DNA of 64,000 nt. It comes from Portulaca oleracea (Eukaryota; Streptophyta; Magnoliopsida; Caryophyllales; Portulacaceae). Position numbers and translations under genes: made by a program. Shown here in pieces: positions 53,461 to 64,000 of this stretch. Location of the stretch: contig CM055871.1 of the NCBI GenBank assembly GCA_029582165.1, positions 2,549,501 through 2,613,500 on the forward strand, read 5' to 3'. The stretch's first letter is position 1. Each line of letters starts with the position of its first letter. The notes beneath the pieces were generated by a model. That model did no database searches. It saw only the letters and a list, made by a program, of their open reading frames with translations, and was not told the DNA's origin.

Positions 53461-54375
53461 ATGGAGGGTCAAGTTTCGGCTGATAACGAAATGAAAGTGG
53501 AAGCAAGCAAAGTATGGGAGGTGTATAGGTCAGTTCAGCTGTTCAAGCTCATCGAAAAACACCTCCCTGCCGTTGACAAGATTGAGGTTATCCAAGGCGA
53601 CAGAGGTCTTGGCTCTGTTTTCCACATCGTTTTTGCTCCTGGTATTATTCCTTTCTATCTCCTTTCTTTTTATCAGCATAATCAATTAACAATGGCAAAG
53701 TAAGTACACTAATTAGGCCATGTTCGGTAAGATGTAAGTAAGCAAGAGTACTAGGGTAGGAAAGGTAAAGGCAGGGATTAGGGAAGATAAATAAGGTTGT
53801 GTAATTGTGTTACTTGTGTTCGTAAAACAAAGCACGATAAGTAATTGTCAATGAGCTTGTAGCTCAAGTCGCATGAGGGTGGAAAGTTTATCATGGGGTT
53901 CGATCTCTGGTGACTACAATTTTCTTGGTGGGAATTGTTGGTACCCTTGGGAGACTCCTTTGTGCCTCATAGTAGTGTACCCCCTCCCCTTTGACTTGTT
54001 CGGCCTACCGGGTTCTCCCTGATATAGGGAACTTAGTAGGTAGCCCGACTTACTAATATAAAACAAAAAAACAAAAAAGTACAATAAGTAATTTCTTACT
54101 TATATACCCTTAATTTGTCAAGATTAGATTTGAATTAATAGTAGCAACCTTTGGTACAGGGGCGACAGGTATTAGTTCATACAAAGAGAAGATCAAGAAA
54201 GTAGATGATGAGAATCGCATAAAGGAAGCAGAGGTTGTGGAAGGAGGATATCATGATTTGGGATTCAATCTGTATCGAGACGCTGATCCCTAAGCTTCTC
54301 AAGTTGTCTCCACCAAGGCATTCGAAGCAACTGCCAAGATCGTTGAATCTTACCTCCTACAACTGCCAGCACCTA
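53461..54375 (+). pseudogene. MLP-8: NCS-like gene, deleted exon 2
   Basis: Exon 1 (53461-53641) is open with MEGQVSADNEMKVEAS and a changed glycine loop, GDRGLGSV. Exon 2 starts at 54160 after TACAG and reads TGISSYKEKIKKVDDENRIK and EGGYHDLGFNLYR. It then has an in-frame 81-bp deletion removing 27 codons (the strand after LYR through LKP), and a TAA (54291-54293) where the other copies have CAA. The end of the exon has also lost its normal stop context. The intron carries a SINE. It keeps Tyr and Glu at the NCS positions, unlike MLP-3 and MLP-6. Confidence 0.92.
53847..54078 (+). mobile_element. tRNA-derived SINE in the MLP-8 intron
   Basis: The 5' part holds an A-box-like TAGCTCAAGT and a B-box GGTTCGATCTC at tRNA-like spacing, and the 3' end is A-rich (AAACAAAAAAACAAAAAA). 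Imperfect 15-bp duplicates flank it (GCACGATAAGTAATT at 53832-53846, GTACAATAAGTAATT at 54079-54093). MLP-3 and MLP-6 show the empty site. Confidence 0.9.
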
Positions 54376-55564
54376 GGACTCCAGTCGCCACATCCATAAA
54401 TAAACTGTCGAGTGTTAAGGAAGCACATATCCTTGCAACTAGAGCAAGGATAGGAGACATTCTAGACGATGTGTGTTTAATTTTGTTTGTTGTCCTATTG
54501 CCAAAAAAATTAATAATGCGAAGAATTACCCGTTTATGCTTCAATTGGGCTACTCCATGCATTATCCATTGATTTGGGGTTGTAACATTCCTAGTTCCTC
54601 TAATAATAAAAGATATTGTAATTACGAATTTACATATATGAAATGATGAGTATTTGGGACTGTTTTGGTATAAAACTTATATTTTTATGTACCAAATTAA
54701 AAAGAGAATGATATGATTGACTTCTATGATTATAAGAACACATACATTGTATAAAATTATATTTTTATCTATAACTTTTAAAATTTACCAAAAAAACCTA
54801 AAATATGTTTAACAAAGGAAATTCATTCGATTAAAGTGTCACGTCATTTATATTGTTAGCATGACAAATACATTCTAAACTTCTTATAATTGATAATTAA
54901 TAAAATTTATAAAAACAATTGGTGAAAAAATCATGTTAGTTTCATGGAAACAACACTTAAACAACACATCATTCCGAGACACGTATCATCACTCATTCAC
55001 TCATACAAGGGCTGAGGATAGAAACATTACAACTGTTTTGCCCCATTTCAGAGTTGGTGAATCTGAATTGGGTTCACACTTGTAAGCACAAGTATCAATT
55101 CATGCTCAGCTTGATAAAATTGAACAGTCATTTTTAATCTGCTCAACTTTAGATTGGTTAACATTTTCTTCCAACTAACTAGCTGCAAAGAAGCTCTGAT
55201 TCAAATGCTCAACTTTGGATTTGTTAAAATTTTCTTCCAACTTGATGGTTTCAGGTGTCAAATCAGGTTCTCGTTTTCAAGTTCGTTTCCAACAAGCGTC
55301 ATAAAATGGACCAACTCAGAGTGAGCATTAAACTAACAAAGGGAACTGCATGTGTGTATATACTGAGAAAGAGAAAAATACTGTACATGCCGTATTTGTC
55401 CAACTTTATTCATACATGCCAAGCCAAGTTAATGCCACCCAGGTTGGGGGACGCACGCCGAGCTTCTCACAATCATGATATCCGTCTCATTTTCCCCCAA
55501 GAAAGAAAAAAATACAACGATATCACGTGGCAAAAGCTCGGATTAAAACTAAACTTTCTCCTCT
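54376..55564. other. 3' flank of MLP-8
   Basis: The region is collinear with the MLP-3 flank, including an 'exon Y' segment at 55253-55350, and ends at the 3' side of the SYP22 gene. Short open frames are not conserved. Confidence 0.6.
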
Positions 55565-57370
55565 TCAGAAAACAATCACTATAATCAGAATAAGCAGGAC
55601 GATCCCAAATATCACCAACAGCAAACAAACCTGAACAAAGGAGTTCAATCACTGTTATCAATGAAATTTGGCAAAATGGCCAACACAATCACGAGTTGTA
55701 TTCTACTGAAAGGTACAGATGCAGCATTGGATTCATCACGAGACAAATAAAACAAGCAACCTCTTGTAAATTATGGATTTCCATCAACACAGTTACACAG
55801 ATGAAATCTAAGTTCTAATCAAGGGCAAGATGAGACAAATGCGCATGGCCGTGTACCGTATTCAAGAATAATTATGATCACCAGGACAGGATCCTGCACT
55901 AATTAAGGTATGGCGAAATCCTAATTTAGAGTAGCCTTTACCTAGCACTCAAAAGGTTTTCGGAGGGGGACTATTTTTTTTGAAAGCATAGCCACATCAA
56001 ATAAATACACATTAGAGATCGACCCGGATTCTTGAAACATCAAGAACTCAGTAACCAAGAAAAGCCAAACAGGCAAACAAACCTTTAGTAAAAGCCCGCA
56101 CAGATCTTTGGGAAAGTTAGTCAACTTCCCAAGTTTGATTGTGATGGGAAAATTTTGATGTCGGCCCATTATTTCACTCATAAGCAGGAAACTTTTTCCC
56201 AAGCGATGGATAGGGAAAGTTTTTGCTAGGAAAAACTTTCCCAGGATTCTACCAACGAACCCTTGGAGTAAAAAGCCAAATGGACCATTTTCACTTCACA
56301 AAAGTGCACTGACATGACACACTAGATCTCTATCCAATCATCCAACAGGATTTATTCCTCAGGTCTGTCTACGAACCACAATACTAAATTAAGCTTCACC
56401 CAAACATAATGATACAAGAGGGCAGCTGAAGGATCCCAATCAATATTTTTGCATGATTGGGTGAACATAATGCAACACTAGCCAACTTACCAGAGAAGAA
56501 CTGGACTTTTGAGCCTTTGAAGCCTTGGCCAGTTGGTAGGTTCCTTGTGTAGTTGCAGCATGGGAACCCTCGATGTTTGAACTAATATCATCTGCACAAT
56601 AATTTCTCCAATTTCATCATGATTCATAAAGCCAATAGAGGAAACCCTAAACCATTTGTATTTATTCAATGCAAATATAAAAATAGCAACCTATCAAGAC
56701 TCCTTGATCATGGACGAGCACTGCCAGATCTTTGAAAATCTCATTCACTTCACCAATCTGCTGTTGGATTTCCTGAATACCTTGCTCTCTTTCTTCAATG
56801 ATAGCTTCATTGAAAACAAGCTCATTTTCAAGAAGTACTACGTCCTGCCTGAACAAAATCATAAAGGAAAAACCTTAGGGATGAAAATATTTGGAGAACA
56901 CAATTGGGAGAATAATTGGATTACACAGTTGTAAATGGTGAGTTATCCAATCACAGATCTCAGATCAACACAACTTCAAAAATCTAAATATGCATACAGA
57001 ATAAAGTTGCTCAAATGCAACATACTTTCAACAGAAGCTGAAAGTTCCAGAAACAAATGTTCTACTTCAATAGTCCAATGTACATAAAGAACTCAGACCC
57101 ATATATCATTAACCCAGCACTTCAAACATCAATGGAATCTCATTAATTGCCAACTGAAAAGTGGTGACAATGACTATTATTCATAGTTACAATCAATCCA
57201 AAAAAAGTGCAATAGAAGTGGGGATGGCAGGTAATGCAAGCACAACAATAATAAAGTGCACTGGCAGAGACAGAAACAAAACAATTAAACGGACCAAAAA
57301 AAAATTGCATGTTTAAATTTTCTAACCACCTATATTTTCAAAGGCGAAAGACAAATTGATACTAGTCTAA

Positions 57371-57418
<48 letters not shown>

Positions 57419-60400
57419 CAAACAGATAACACAGATGCAACATGGCATGAACACTGACCATGCCAACTTTCAAAAAATTAGATGACGGACGTAGCATGAC
57501 ATGACTATTAACGAGTTTAAGATTAGTACATTGGTGTTTAAGACATGAGATATTTTGCTGCTTAACACATGAGAACAATACTCATTGTATGCAACAATAC
57601 TAAGAATCCTTAGATAAAACTAATGAAGCCGACCACTGAAATATATCCAACCCAATTAATTTTGTGCAAGATATATGTCCAAAACATCTTTTACATTTAG
57701 AATATTCTGTAAACTTCTAAAACCTTCAATACTTCTAGACGCTAATGCGCATCACAATTCTGGGTGGAATGTTGGTGCCCAGCATGTCACACATGCAATT
57801 TGGCACCCTTGAGAAGTTTATATGCTTCACAAATGCATAGTTACCCAAACCCAATCAACGTAGAGAACCTAAGATTGAGTCAAAAACTAGGTACCAGAAA
57901 ACCCAGAAAGTAAAATATACAGAAACTTGTTACAACTTTGGGCACATCAGTTACCTTTTAGAATCCAAGAGGAGGGCTTGCTGTTCATATCTTTGAGATG
58001 AGCTTGTTTCTTCATCATTTCTAGTATACCTGTAGAATATATTGACAAAAATATACGAGTCAAAACCGTAAGGGTTGTCCATATAAACTTGCACACAACA
58101 TATAATAACATGTTTATGTGTATACTTTCAATTTATTTTAACCTACTATGGACTTTATTATAGTGCCTAGACCTGACAATTGGGTCATTTGGTTTTGGGT
58201 TGGGTTGTGTTCAGGTTAGCAAAATTCAACTACGTCATTTCCAGTCACTGTGATTTGGAGTTGTTCATTACTTCGCTTATGGGCTAGTCTTGTGAAAACA
58301 AATAACTTTTGCAGAAAATGTTTGAGTTTGTTTTGGTTCACTTTGGATTGATATTCCAGCATTTCCTGGAGTTAGTTGTATTGGGCTTTTGGGTCTAGGT
58401 TTGGGTTTGGGTCACTTTCACCATATCTAAATTCATAAGCAAGCATTATGAACTCTAACTTGATATGTAATAGCAGGCTGAACACTTTGTGCTGCCCTTT
58501 ACATCAAATATCACCACAATGAGTATGAACCTACATTGAATGTTCCACACGAATTCCTTTCAATGGGGAATACTCATAGAACTAAGATATCAGCACTGGC
58601 AGGACACCACAAAATTTGTATTTCAATAACAGTAACCTATTCCAACAATCTTGCATGGTTCATCAGCACTGTCAACAAGTTTCACAAAATCAACCACCGG
58701 CATTCATCAACACAGTTATAAGCTCCTCACTTCACAACTATAGAAACTACTCTCTCCTTCCCAAAAAAATTTGTCCAGATTACCACGGTTTTCGATGCAA
58801 TACTTCGATTATTAATGTTTTACATTTTATCTTAGCAAGATTTGTATATTCTATTCAATTAAAAGTATTTTGCATCACAACTCTAATAATGGTAGTATTA
58901 CTACCTCCGTTCCAAATTAATTGTCACTTTGACTAAATTTTGACCGTTAATTACCCACACATTATAATGAGTTACAATATGAAATTACCGTCATTAGAAA
59001 GATATTTTCCTAACAATTATAATGGAGTTAATTTTATATTGTAACTCATTATAATTTGTGAATAATTATCAATCAAAATTTAGTCGAAGTGACAATTAAT
59101 TTGGAACGGAAGGAGTATATAAGAACTCAATATATAATTTGATAAATTAATGGTCAAAATTTAAAAAGTTTGACCTTATTAGTCAAACATGAACAATTTT
59201 CTCAGGACAGAGGGAGTACTATAAAAATTTAAATTTAAGCAATTGCCCCAAACAGATTTAGGCATATGCAGGTGAACTTGTTCGGTAGATTTAAATACAA
59301 TGAAAGAGAGACATCGAATGCCCCTATTTCTATTCTGTTTTAATGCTAAGAAGTAAAATCACGCCCAACGATGTGATTTCTGAGACCATATCATATTCAA
59401 TTATTATTCTGATAATTCCGAGACACGTTGTCAGGAAACCCAGAACAGTCTTCATGTCAGTATAATTTTCAACTTATGCCCCAGGCCCTCAGCTACAGAT
59501 TGATTTTCTCCCTAAAGGTCAGGGCATATTCAGTGCTACTCTGTGAGCTAATAAGGTCTACTCGTAACTATTAATAAAGGTTCAGTGAGATTTAGGTTCC
59601 TACTCCGTTCGTTCTTTATTATTTAATCTTATGAATCAAAAAAGTATACCAAAAACACCACAGAGATGCCACCATGTACAAAAGGAGGCAATCACAAATA
59701 ACCTCAAGCTCCCTAGAATAACCATATGAATATAATCCAAAAAGGTCAACCCTGCACCATGATCAAGCACTTGATCTACAAGGTCCTCAAAAACTGAAGC
59801 TTGAAATCTTGAAAACACCTAGCTTTTCCCTAAAGAGCCGCCAAAGGCATCAACTTCCAAGTATCCCACCAAGTGCCAAAGTCATCAACCTCCAAACACC
59901 TAGGACCCAACTCTTCTTCAACCTTCTTCTCCAAGCCACCAAGACATCTCTTATTGTATACGGTTGCGCCCTATTGATCCCTATTTACATATAACGTTAT
60001 CATTTGAAGTTCACCTTCACCTTTCTTGGAAAGAAATGTTTCCAGTGTGTATGGTTATTAGCAATAGAGACCTCCTAATGTAATGGGGAAAAGAAAGATG
60101 TGAATTATGACAATAGCATATTGTCTGTGTGATATTTTCATTTCCTTGTTTAAGATTTTCCACTGGTTTTATGAGACCTGAAGCCCTGCTGCTTGAACAA
60201 CCGTCATGAATCAAACATAGAATTGCACTTTATGTAGTCTACATCATTTCCAGATTGGTACTTTCATAATGTTTTCGGCACTAATGCAGTAGAGCAGCAT
60301 TTACCTCTAATCCCAGTTGGTTGAGAGCCTCATAGGTTGTTGTTGCTTGACAAATGCCAACATACTAAGGTGTACGGTGTGACGCTTCACATTCGGTGGG

Positions 60401-61983
60401 GCTTGACTAGGGATAATTATATAATATTTGAGGGGGGAAATACCCCAATTTTGAAATGATGCCAATAGCAGCTTGGAAGTGCTGGTAATCACCATTTCGC
60501 ATTAGACAAGCACAGAGGGTTTATTCACGCCACTTTGGCAAGAAGATGCATTGTGGATGGGGACAAGGCATCAACCAACTTGAAACATACGCATAGCTGT
60601 ATGAAGCAATAAAAGGCATGTCTAAGGAGAAGAATGGTGAAGGTTCTCATAATCTAGGAGCAGAGGCCGTTACGAAGGAAATCACCGACGCACCATCATC
60701 CAATGCTATGGGTGAACCCATCTTGCAGATGTATTAATGCAAGGTATTTGCTTTCAATATTACCCTAGTTGTACAAATTATTGAGTAGCTCACATCATGA
60801 TGTACCAGGTTTTGTGTTGCTCATAGGTTGTTTCAGTAATCAGGTCACTGAGCAGGGGAAGATTTGAACTTGGATGTTGAAGTTATAGGACTTGAACCCA
60901 ACATCTAGTTTTGCAATCACATATGCCTTATGTTTCAAACAAAGAAAAATCTAAAAGAAAAACAGAAAATTACCCTAGTGAAGCGACCTCCTTTGGAACA
61001 AAAGGCGAATATGCAGTTTCTCTTTGAGCCGCAAGTCGTTGAGCCTTCTGGAATTCCTTAAGAACTGCCTGGAAATCCTTTGCAAGTTTAGCATCTGCAA
61101 TCTTCTTGCTAGCCTGTATCTCGGATCAATTCCACACGCAAGAGAAAGATTGATCAGCAGCAAAATTAACTCTATAAGTTCAAAGCATCAGAAAGAAATG
61201 ACACAACAAAATCAAGAGACACACATAAAGGAATTGCCCATAAGAAACAATAAAATAAAAACATGATGCATCCTCTACAAAGCTAAAACTGAAATCCAAG
61301 GGCAAATCTCCTTACACTGACTTCAAACCGCAAATCTGTTTCACTAGCCTCCTTGAGCTTAACTGATGTTTCTTTGACCAGCTGACCAATATCTATCCTC
61401 GTCTTATGTCTGCAAGTAATGCGATTAAGATCAAAATTCTAAACTACTTTTTCCCTCAAAACGGAGACAAGATATAGAAACCCCAATAAAAGAAACTTTC
61501 GGCCATCTTGCTCAGCTTGGCTACAGCAAACCAAAACTGAATAATATGAATCATAAAGCGTAGCCATAATTGCAGCATAAAATGTGAAGAATCAACCAGA
61601 ACGGGTCTATGAAGATGGATAAACCAAAGAGATGATGCGATCAAACCCACATCAACAATTCGATTAATTCAACATCTCATCAAAATGAAGGGACATAATC
61701 TAGAAACCAAATGAAATTGTCGGAAAGGAAGAACACGGACAAGGGTTGACCTAATTGGGGAGAAGAAGAGAATAAAGAAAAAGGGTACTGACAGGCGTTC
61801 ACGAAGATCAAGGGTGTCCTTGGGAGTGCCAAGAGTGTTGACGAGGCGTTGGAAATTGGAGACGGCGGTGTTGATCTGGAAGATTCCGGCAGCGACGGCC
61901 TGAGAAGGGTCCTGCTGTTGTTGTTGTTGTTGTTGTTTTCTGGAAGGCAAAGGCCTGCCAACCTCTAAATCGGCAAAACTCAT
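55565..61983 (-). CDS. SYP22: SYP22/VAM3-like Qa-SNARE (vacuolar syntaxin)
   Basis: Seven exons on the minus strand: 61983-61793, 61409-61316, 61113-60974, 58029-57955, 56848-56691, 56591-56491 and 55630-55565. All junctions are GT-AG and phases agree throughout, giving 274 residues (Arabidopsis SYP22 is about 268). The N-terminus [16 protein letters not shown] is followed by a Gln run (residues 17-24). Then come the Habc region ([37 protein letters not shown]), the Qa-SNARE helix ([31 protein letters not shown]) with the zero-layer Gln at 215, and a 21-residue C-terminal membrane anchor (254-274). Such proteins sit on prevacuolar and vacuolar membranes and drive vesicle fusion. Intron 3 carries nested MITEs. 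A single complete copy, probably functional. Confidence 0.95.
57372..57415. repeat. (CA)n microsatellite in SYP22 intron 4
   Basis: About 22 uninterrupted CA dinucleotides lie between exons 4 and 5. Confidence 0.97.
58750..59216. mobile_element. Stowaway MITE in SYP22 intron 3 (hosts another)
   Basis: The ends CTCTCTCCTTCCCAAAAAAA and CAGGACAGAGGGAG are flanked by TA (58748-58749, 59217-59218). Without the nested copy it is about 250 bp. Confidence 0.88.
58901..59115. mobile_element. Stowaway MITE nested in the previous one
   Basis: The ends CTACCTCCGTTCCAAATTAA and TTAATTTGGAACGGAAGGAG are flanked by TA. Length is 215 bp, and the arms pair over much of it. Confidence 0.92.
59219..60973. 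other. Rest of SYP22 intron 3
   Basis: No exon, RNA gene or clear transposon was recognised here. The open frames on either strand lack conserved motifs. Confidence 0.6.
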
Positions 61984-62274
61984 GGTTGTATTCTTTGCGT
62001 AGAGTAGCAGAGTTGAGCAAGGGAAGAAGAGTCCCTGAGAATGACAAGAAGATGGAGGATGATGGAGGAAAGCGGAGTAGTGAGGAGGCAAAGACAAGGG
62101 AAGTTTCCTCTCCTCCCCTCGCCCCTCTTACCTTTGCTGTCCCTTCTTCACCTTCACCTTGCGTGTTTTGTCTGTATTGGAAATGTCAATTCTTGATCGT
62201 GTGCGGCTTTACCCTTGTCCCATCCTCCGTTTTTTTCTTTTTTTTTTTTTTATAGAACTTTGTGGTCGGATGTA
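61984..62274 (-). promoter_or_regulatory. SYP22: SYP22 leader and proximal promoter
   Basis: The segment upstream of the SYP22 start includes a pyrimidine-rich leader on the minus strand (CTTTCCTCCATCATCCTCCATC region) and no clear TATA box, as expected for a housekeeping gene. A T-run lies at 62230-62252. Confidence 0.5.
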
Positions 62275-62536
62275 CTACGTCCGTCCCATTTTATTTGTCC
62301 ATCTACCTAGCTTGAGAAGATTAATGTGTATTGGAAATTGAGGTGAAAAGTTTATAATTTACCCAAACTACCCCTACTTTAATTGAAGATAATAGTTGTT
62401 GGAATTGTAAAAAGTGATAAATGAATCTATTAATTAGGGATAGAAAAGGAATTACACTTGTTGGGATTGTAAATGAGACAAATATTTTGAGACAAAGAAG
62501 TTAGGTAAAAAGACAAATATTTTGGGACGGAGATAG
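62275..62536. mobile_element. Stowaway MITE upstream of SYP22
   Basis: The ends CTACGTCCGTCCCATTTTAT and TTTGGGACGGAGATAG are flanked by TA. Length is 262 bp. It lies about 290 bp before the SYP22 start codon. Confidence 0.9.
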
Positions 62537-63044
62537 TATAGAGATATAGCAAAACTAAATCGAGACCCAAAACTCGAACCAAAAAAATCGAACCCGAACC
62601 CAAAAGCAACATCTGAATGGATGATCCGATTTTGACCCGGATTTGAAGAAAACCGAACCCAAAAGTGACCCTTCCGTATCTCTTTTTCTATTCCACTTTG
62701 AAAGTTTTTATTATGAAATTGTAATCTCCCTCGTATCTCGTTACCCTTCCTTTGACATATACACCCGTTGTGCTATAAATGTTTGATATCTTTCCTTTTT
62801 AATCTCGTTGTGTTATATAGTCGTTTAGAATACCCTTTTTAATCTCTCCATTATAGTGGATTTCATCTTGCCTCCCGCGGTTTTTATCCCACTTTAGGTT
62901 TCCACGTAAAAAATCTTGTCATCATCACCACTACATTGATCTTATTTATTTTCTCAATACCTACATCCCTAAATTAATTATCTTGTTCGCTGCCACTACA
63001 ATATTAGATCCGGTTCAATTTGGATCTAATCCCAACAAGTGGCT
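62537..63044. other. Intergenic, no gene seen
   Basis: The region contains a CGAACCC/GAACC-rich stretch (62565-62670) resembling the interior of the MITEs seen elsewhere, then AT-rich sequence up to the Copia remnant. Confidence 0.5.
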
Positions 63045-64000
63045 TCATATCTGAATTTGGATCCTAACATATGCGAGACCCATTTCAGTTCCGAGGTGGT
63101 TGTTGACATTGCCCGATACTCGGCTTTTGCGGATGATTTGGATACCGTCTTTTGCTTCTTTGTTTTCCATGAAATTAAGGATGAATCTAGAAAAATATAA
63201 TAGCCAATAAGCTATCGGGCTGTCATTTCGCAATTTCCCCAATCGGCATCCGTGGAAGTTGTGACATGAATGGTGTTGGCTATCAAGTAAAATAACCCTT
63301 TGTTGACTGTTCCTTTGAGATATTGGAGAATATGAAGAGCGGCTATGTAGTGCAAATCTGTTGGAGATTGTAAGAATTGACTCAAATGTTGCACGGCGTA
63401 ACAAATGTCGGGTCTTGTTAAAGTGAGGTAAAGCAACCAACGAATGATGCGCCTATAAGGTGTTGGGTCGTCCATTGACTGCCTAAATTCTGTGGTTTGT
63501 AGTGGAAACTTGGCAAATGCGACAGTTGTTAGCCCCACATCAGAAAGTATATCGATAATATACTTTCTTTGGTTCAAAAACGTACCAATAGAGGATCTAG
63601 ATATTTCAATACCTAGAAAATACATAGCAAGGCCCAAACCTTGAATAGTAAAGGTTATGTGCAAGGAGGTTTTAAGTTGGATTATACCTTGTTGATCATT
63701 ACCTGTAATAAGAAGATCATCTACATAAACCAATACAAAAATACTACCTGATGGAGAATCTTTAGTGAATAAGGAGTAGTCCGTCTTGGATTGAATGAAT
63801 CCATGCTTGTTAAGAAATTTTGTCAACTCCAAATTCCACTGTTGTAATGCTTGTTTAAGGCCATATAAAGATCGAACAAGCTTACAAGCTTGGCCTTCAT
63901 TAACTTTAGTATGTCCTTGTGGAGGTATCATATATACCTCTTCATCAATAAAATCATGGAAGAATGCATTATTTATATCCAATTGATACAAATCCCAGGC
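63045..64000 (-). pseudogene. Copia reverse transcriptase/RNase H, decayed, runs off the window
   Basis: The minus-strand frame reads YQLDINNAFFHDFIDEEVYM, GLKQALQQWNLELTKFL and the catalytic block FVLVYVDDLLITGNDQQG, then DPTPYRRIIRWLLYLTLTRP and the RNase H Asp in TDADWGNCEM. A frameshift near 63215 moves the rest (PIAYWLLYFSRFI, then FMENKEAKDGIQ) into another frame, and similarity fades by 63050. The YVDD core is intact. No LTR was found on the left side. Whether it relates to the element at 1-6784 cannot be tested, since that one lacks its RT here. Confidence 0.9.

Noticed and set aside
57372..57415. The Val-Cys repeat protein predicted across the CA microsatellite
   Set aside because: It is simply the translation of the (CA)n tract within a SYP22 intron.
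1..64000. CRISPR arrays, bacterial operons, tRNA or rRNA genes, phage or plasmid features
   Set aside because: None was seen; the direct repeats present are minisatellites, LTRs or target duplications, and all real genes have plant introns.

Overview
This is eudicot nuclear DNA: AT-rich, with genes split by GT-AG introns, plant LTR retrotransposons, L1-type LINEs, Stowaway, hAT and Harbinger MITEs, and a tRNA-derived SINE. Nothing prokaryotic, organellar or CRISPR-like was seen. I cannot name the species from sequence alone.

Two kinds of host gene are present. The first is a cluster of eight copies of a two-exon Bet v 1/PR-10 gene of the norcoclaurine-synthase-like (NCS-like) group, all on the + strand between about 9 and 54.4 kb. 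I number them MLP-1 to MLP-8. Three are structurally intact (MLP-1 at 9108-10880, MLP-3 at 28474-29222, MLP-6 at 48626-49354). Five are broken by exon loss, frameshift, deletion or transposon insertion. They form two subfamilies. Type I (1, 2, 4, 7) has a transposon-derived long intron and an unexplained conserved open segment downstream. Type II (3, 5, 6, 8) has a short intron, a clear TATAAAA box, and an upstream region that in most copies begins with a LINE ORF1 fragment. The second kind is a single complete gene on the - strand at 55565-61983: a seven-exon Qa-SNARE of the SYP22/VAM3 type, 274 residues.

Layout: 1-6784 is a reverse-strand Copia element split by a 3.6-kb solo-LTR-like insertion with a 5-bp target duplication. 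7.4-8.8 kb holds two MITEs. 8.8-16 kb holds MLP-1 and MLP-2 with their flanks. 17.2-28.1 kb is an array in which the type II upstream region alternates with a transposon-derived block, itself invaded by a solo LTR and a LINE with an open 842-codon pol frame. 28.4-33.4 kb holds MLP-3 and MLP-4. 33.4-39.5 kb holds two defective LINEs. 40.6-43.4 kb is MLP-5, split by a recent 2.1-kb LTR element that carries pieces of three unrelated host genes. 44-46.2 kb is the 3' part of another Copia element. 48.6-54.4 kb holds MLP-6, 7 and 8. The SYP22 gene follows, and the window ends in a decayed Copia reverse transcriptase.

The cluster reads as repeated segmental duplication (gene plus flanks, about 3-4 kb per unit) followed by heavy transposon traffic. 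The paralogues act as natural empty-site controls for many insertions, so several insertion boundaries are known to the base. The SNARE gene has no evident functional tie to the cluster.
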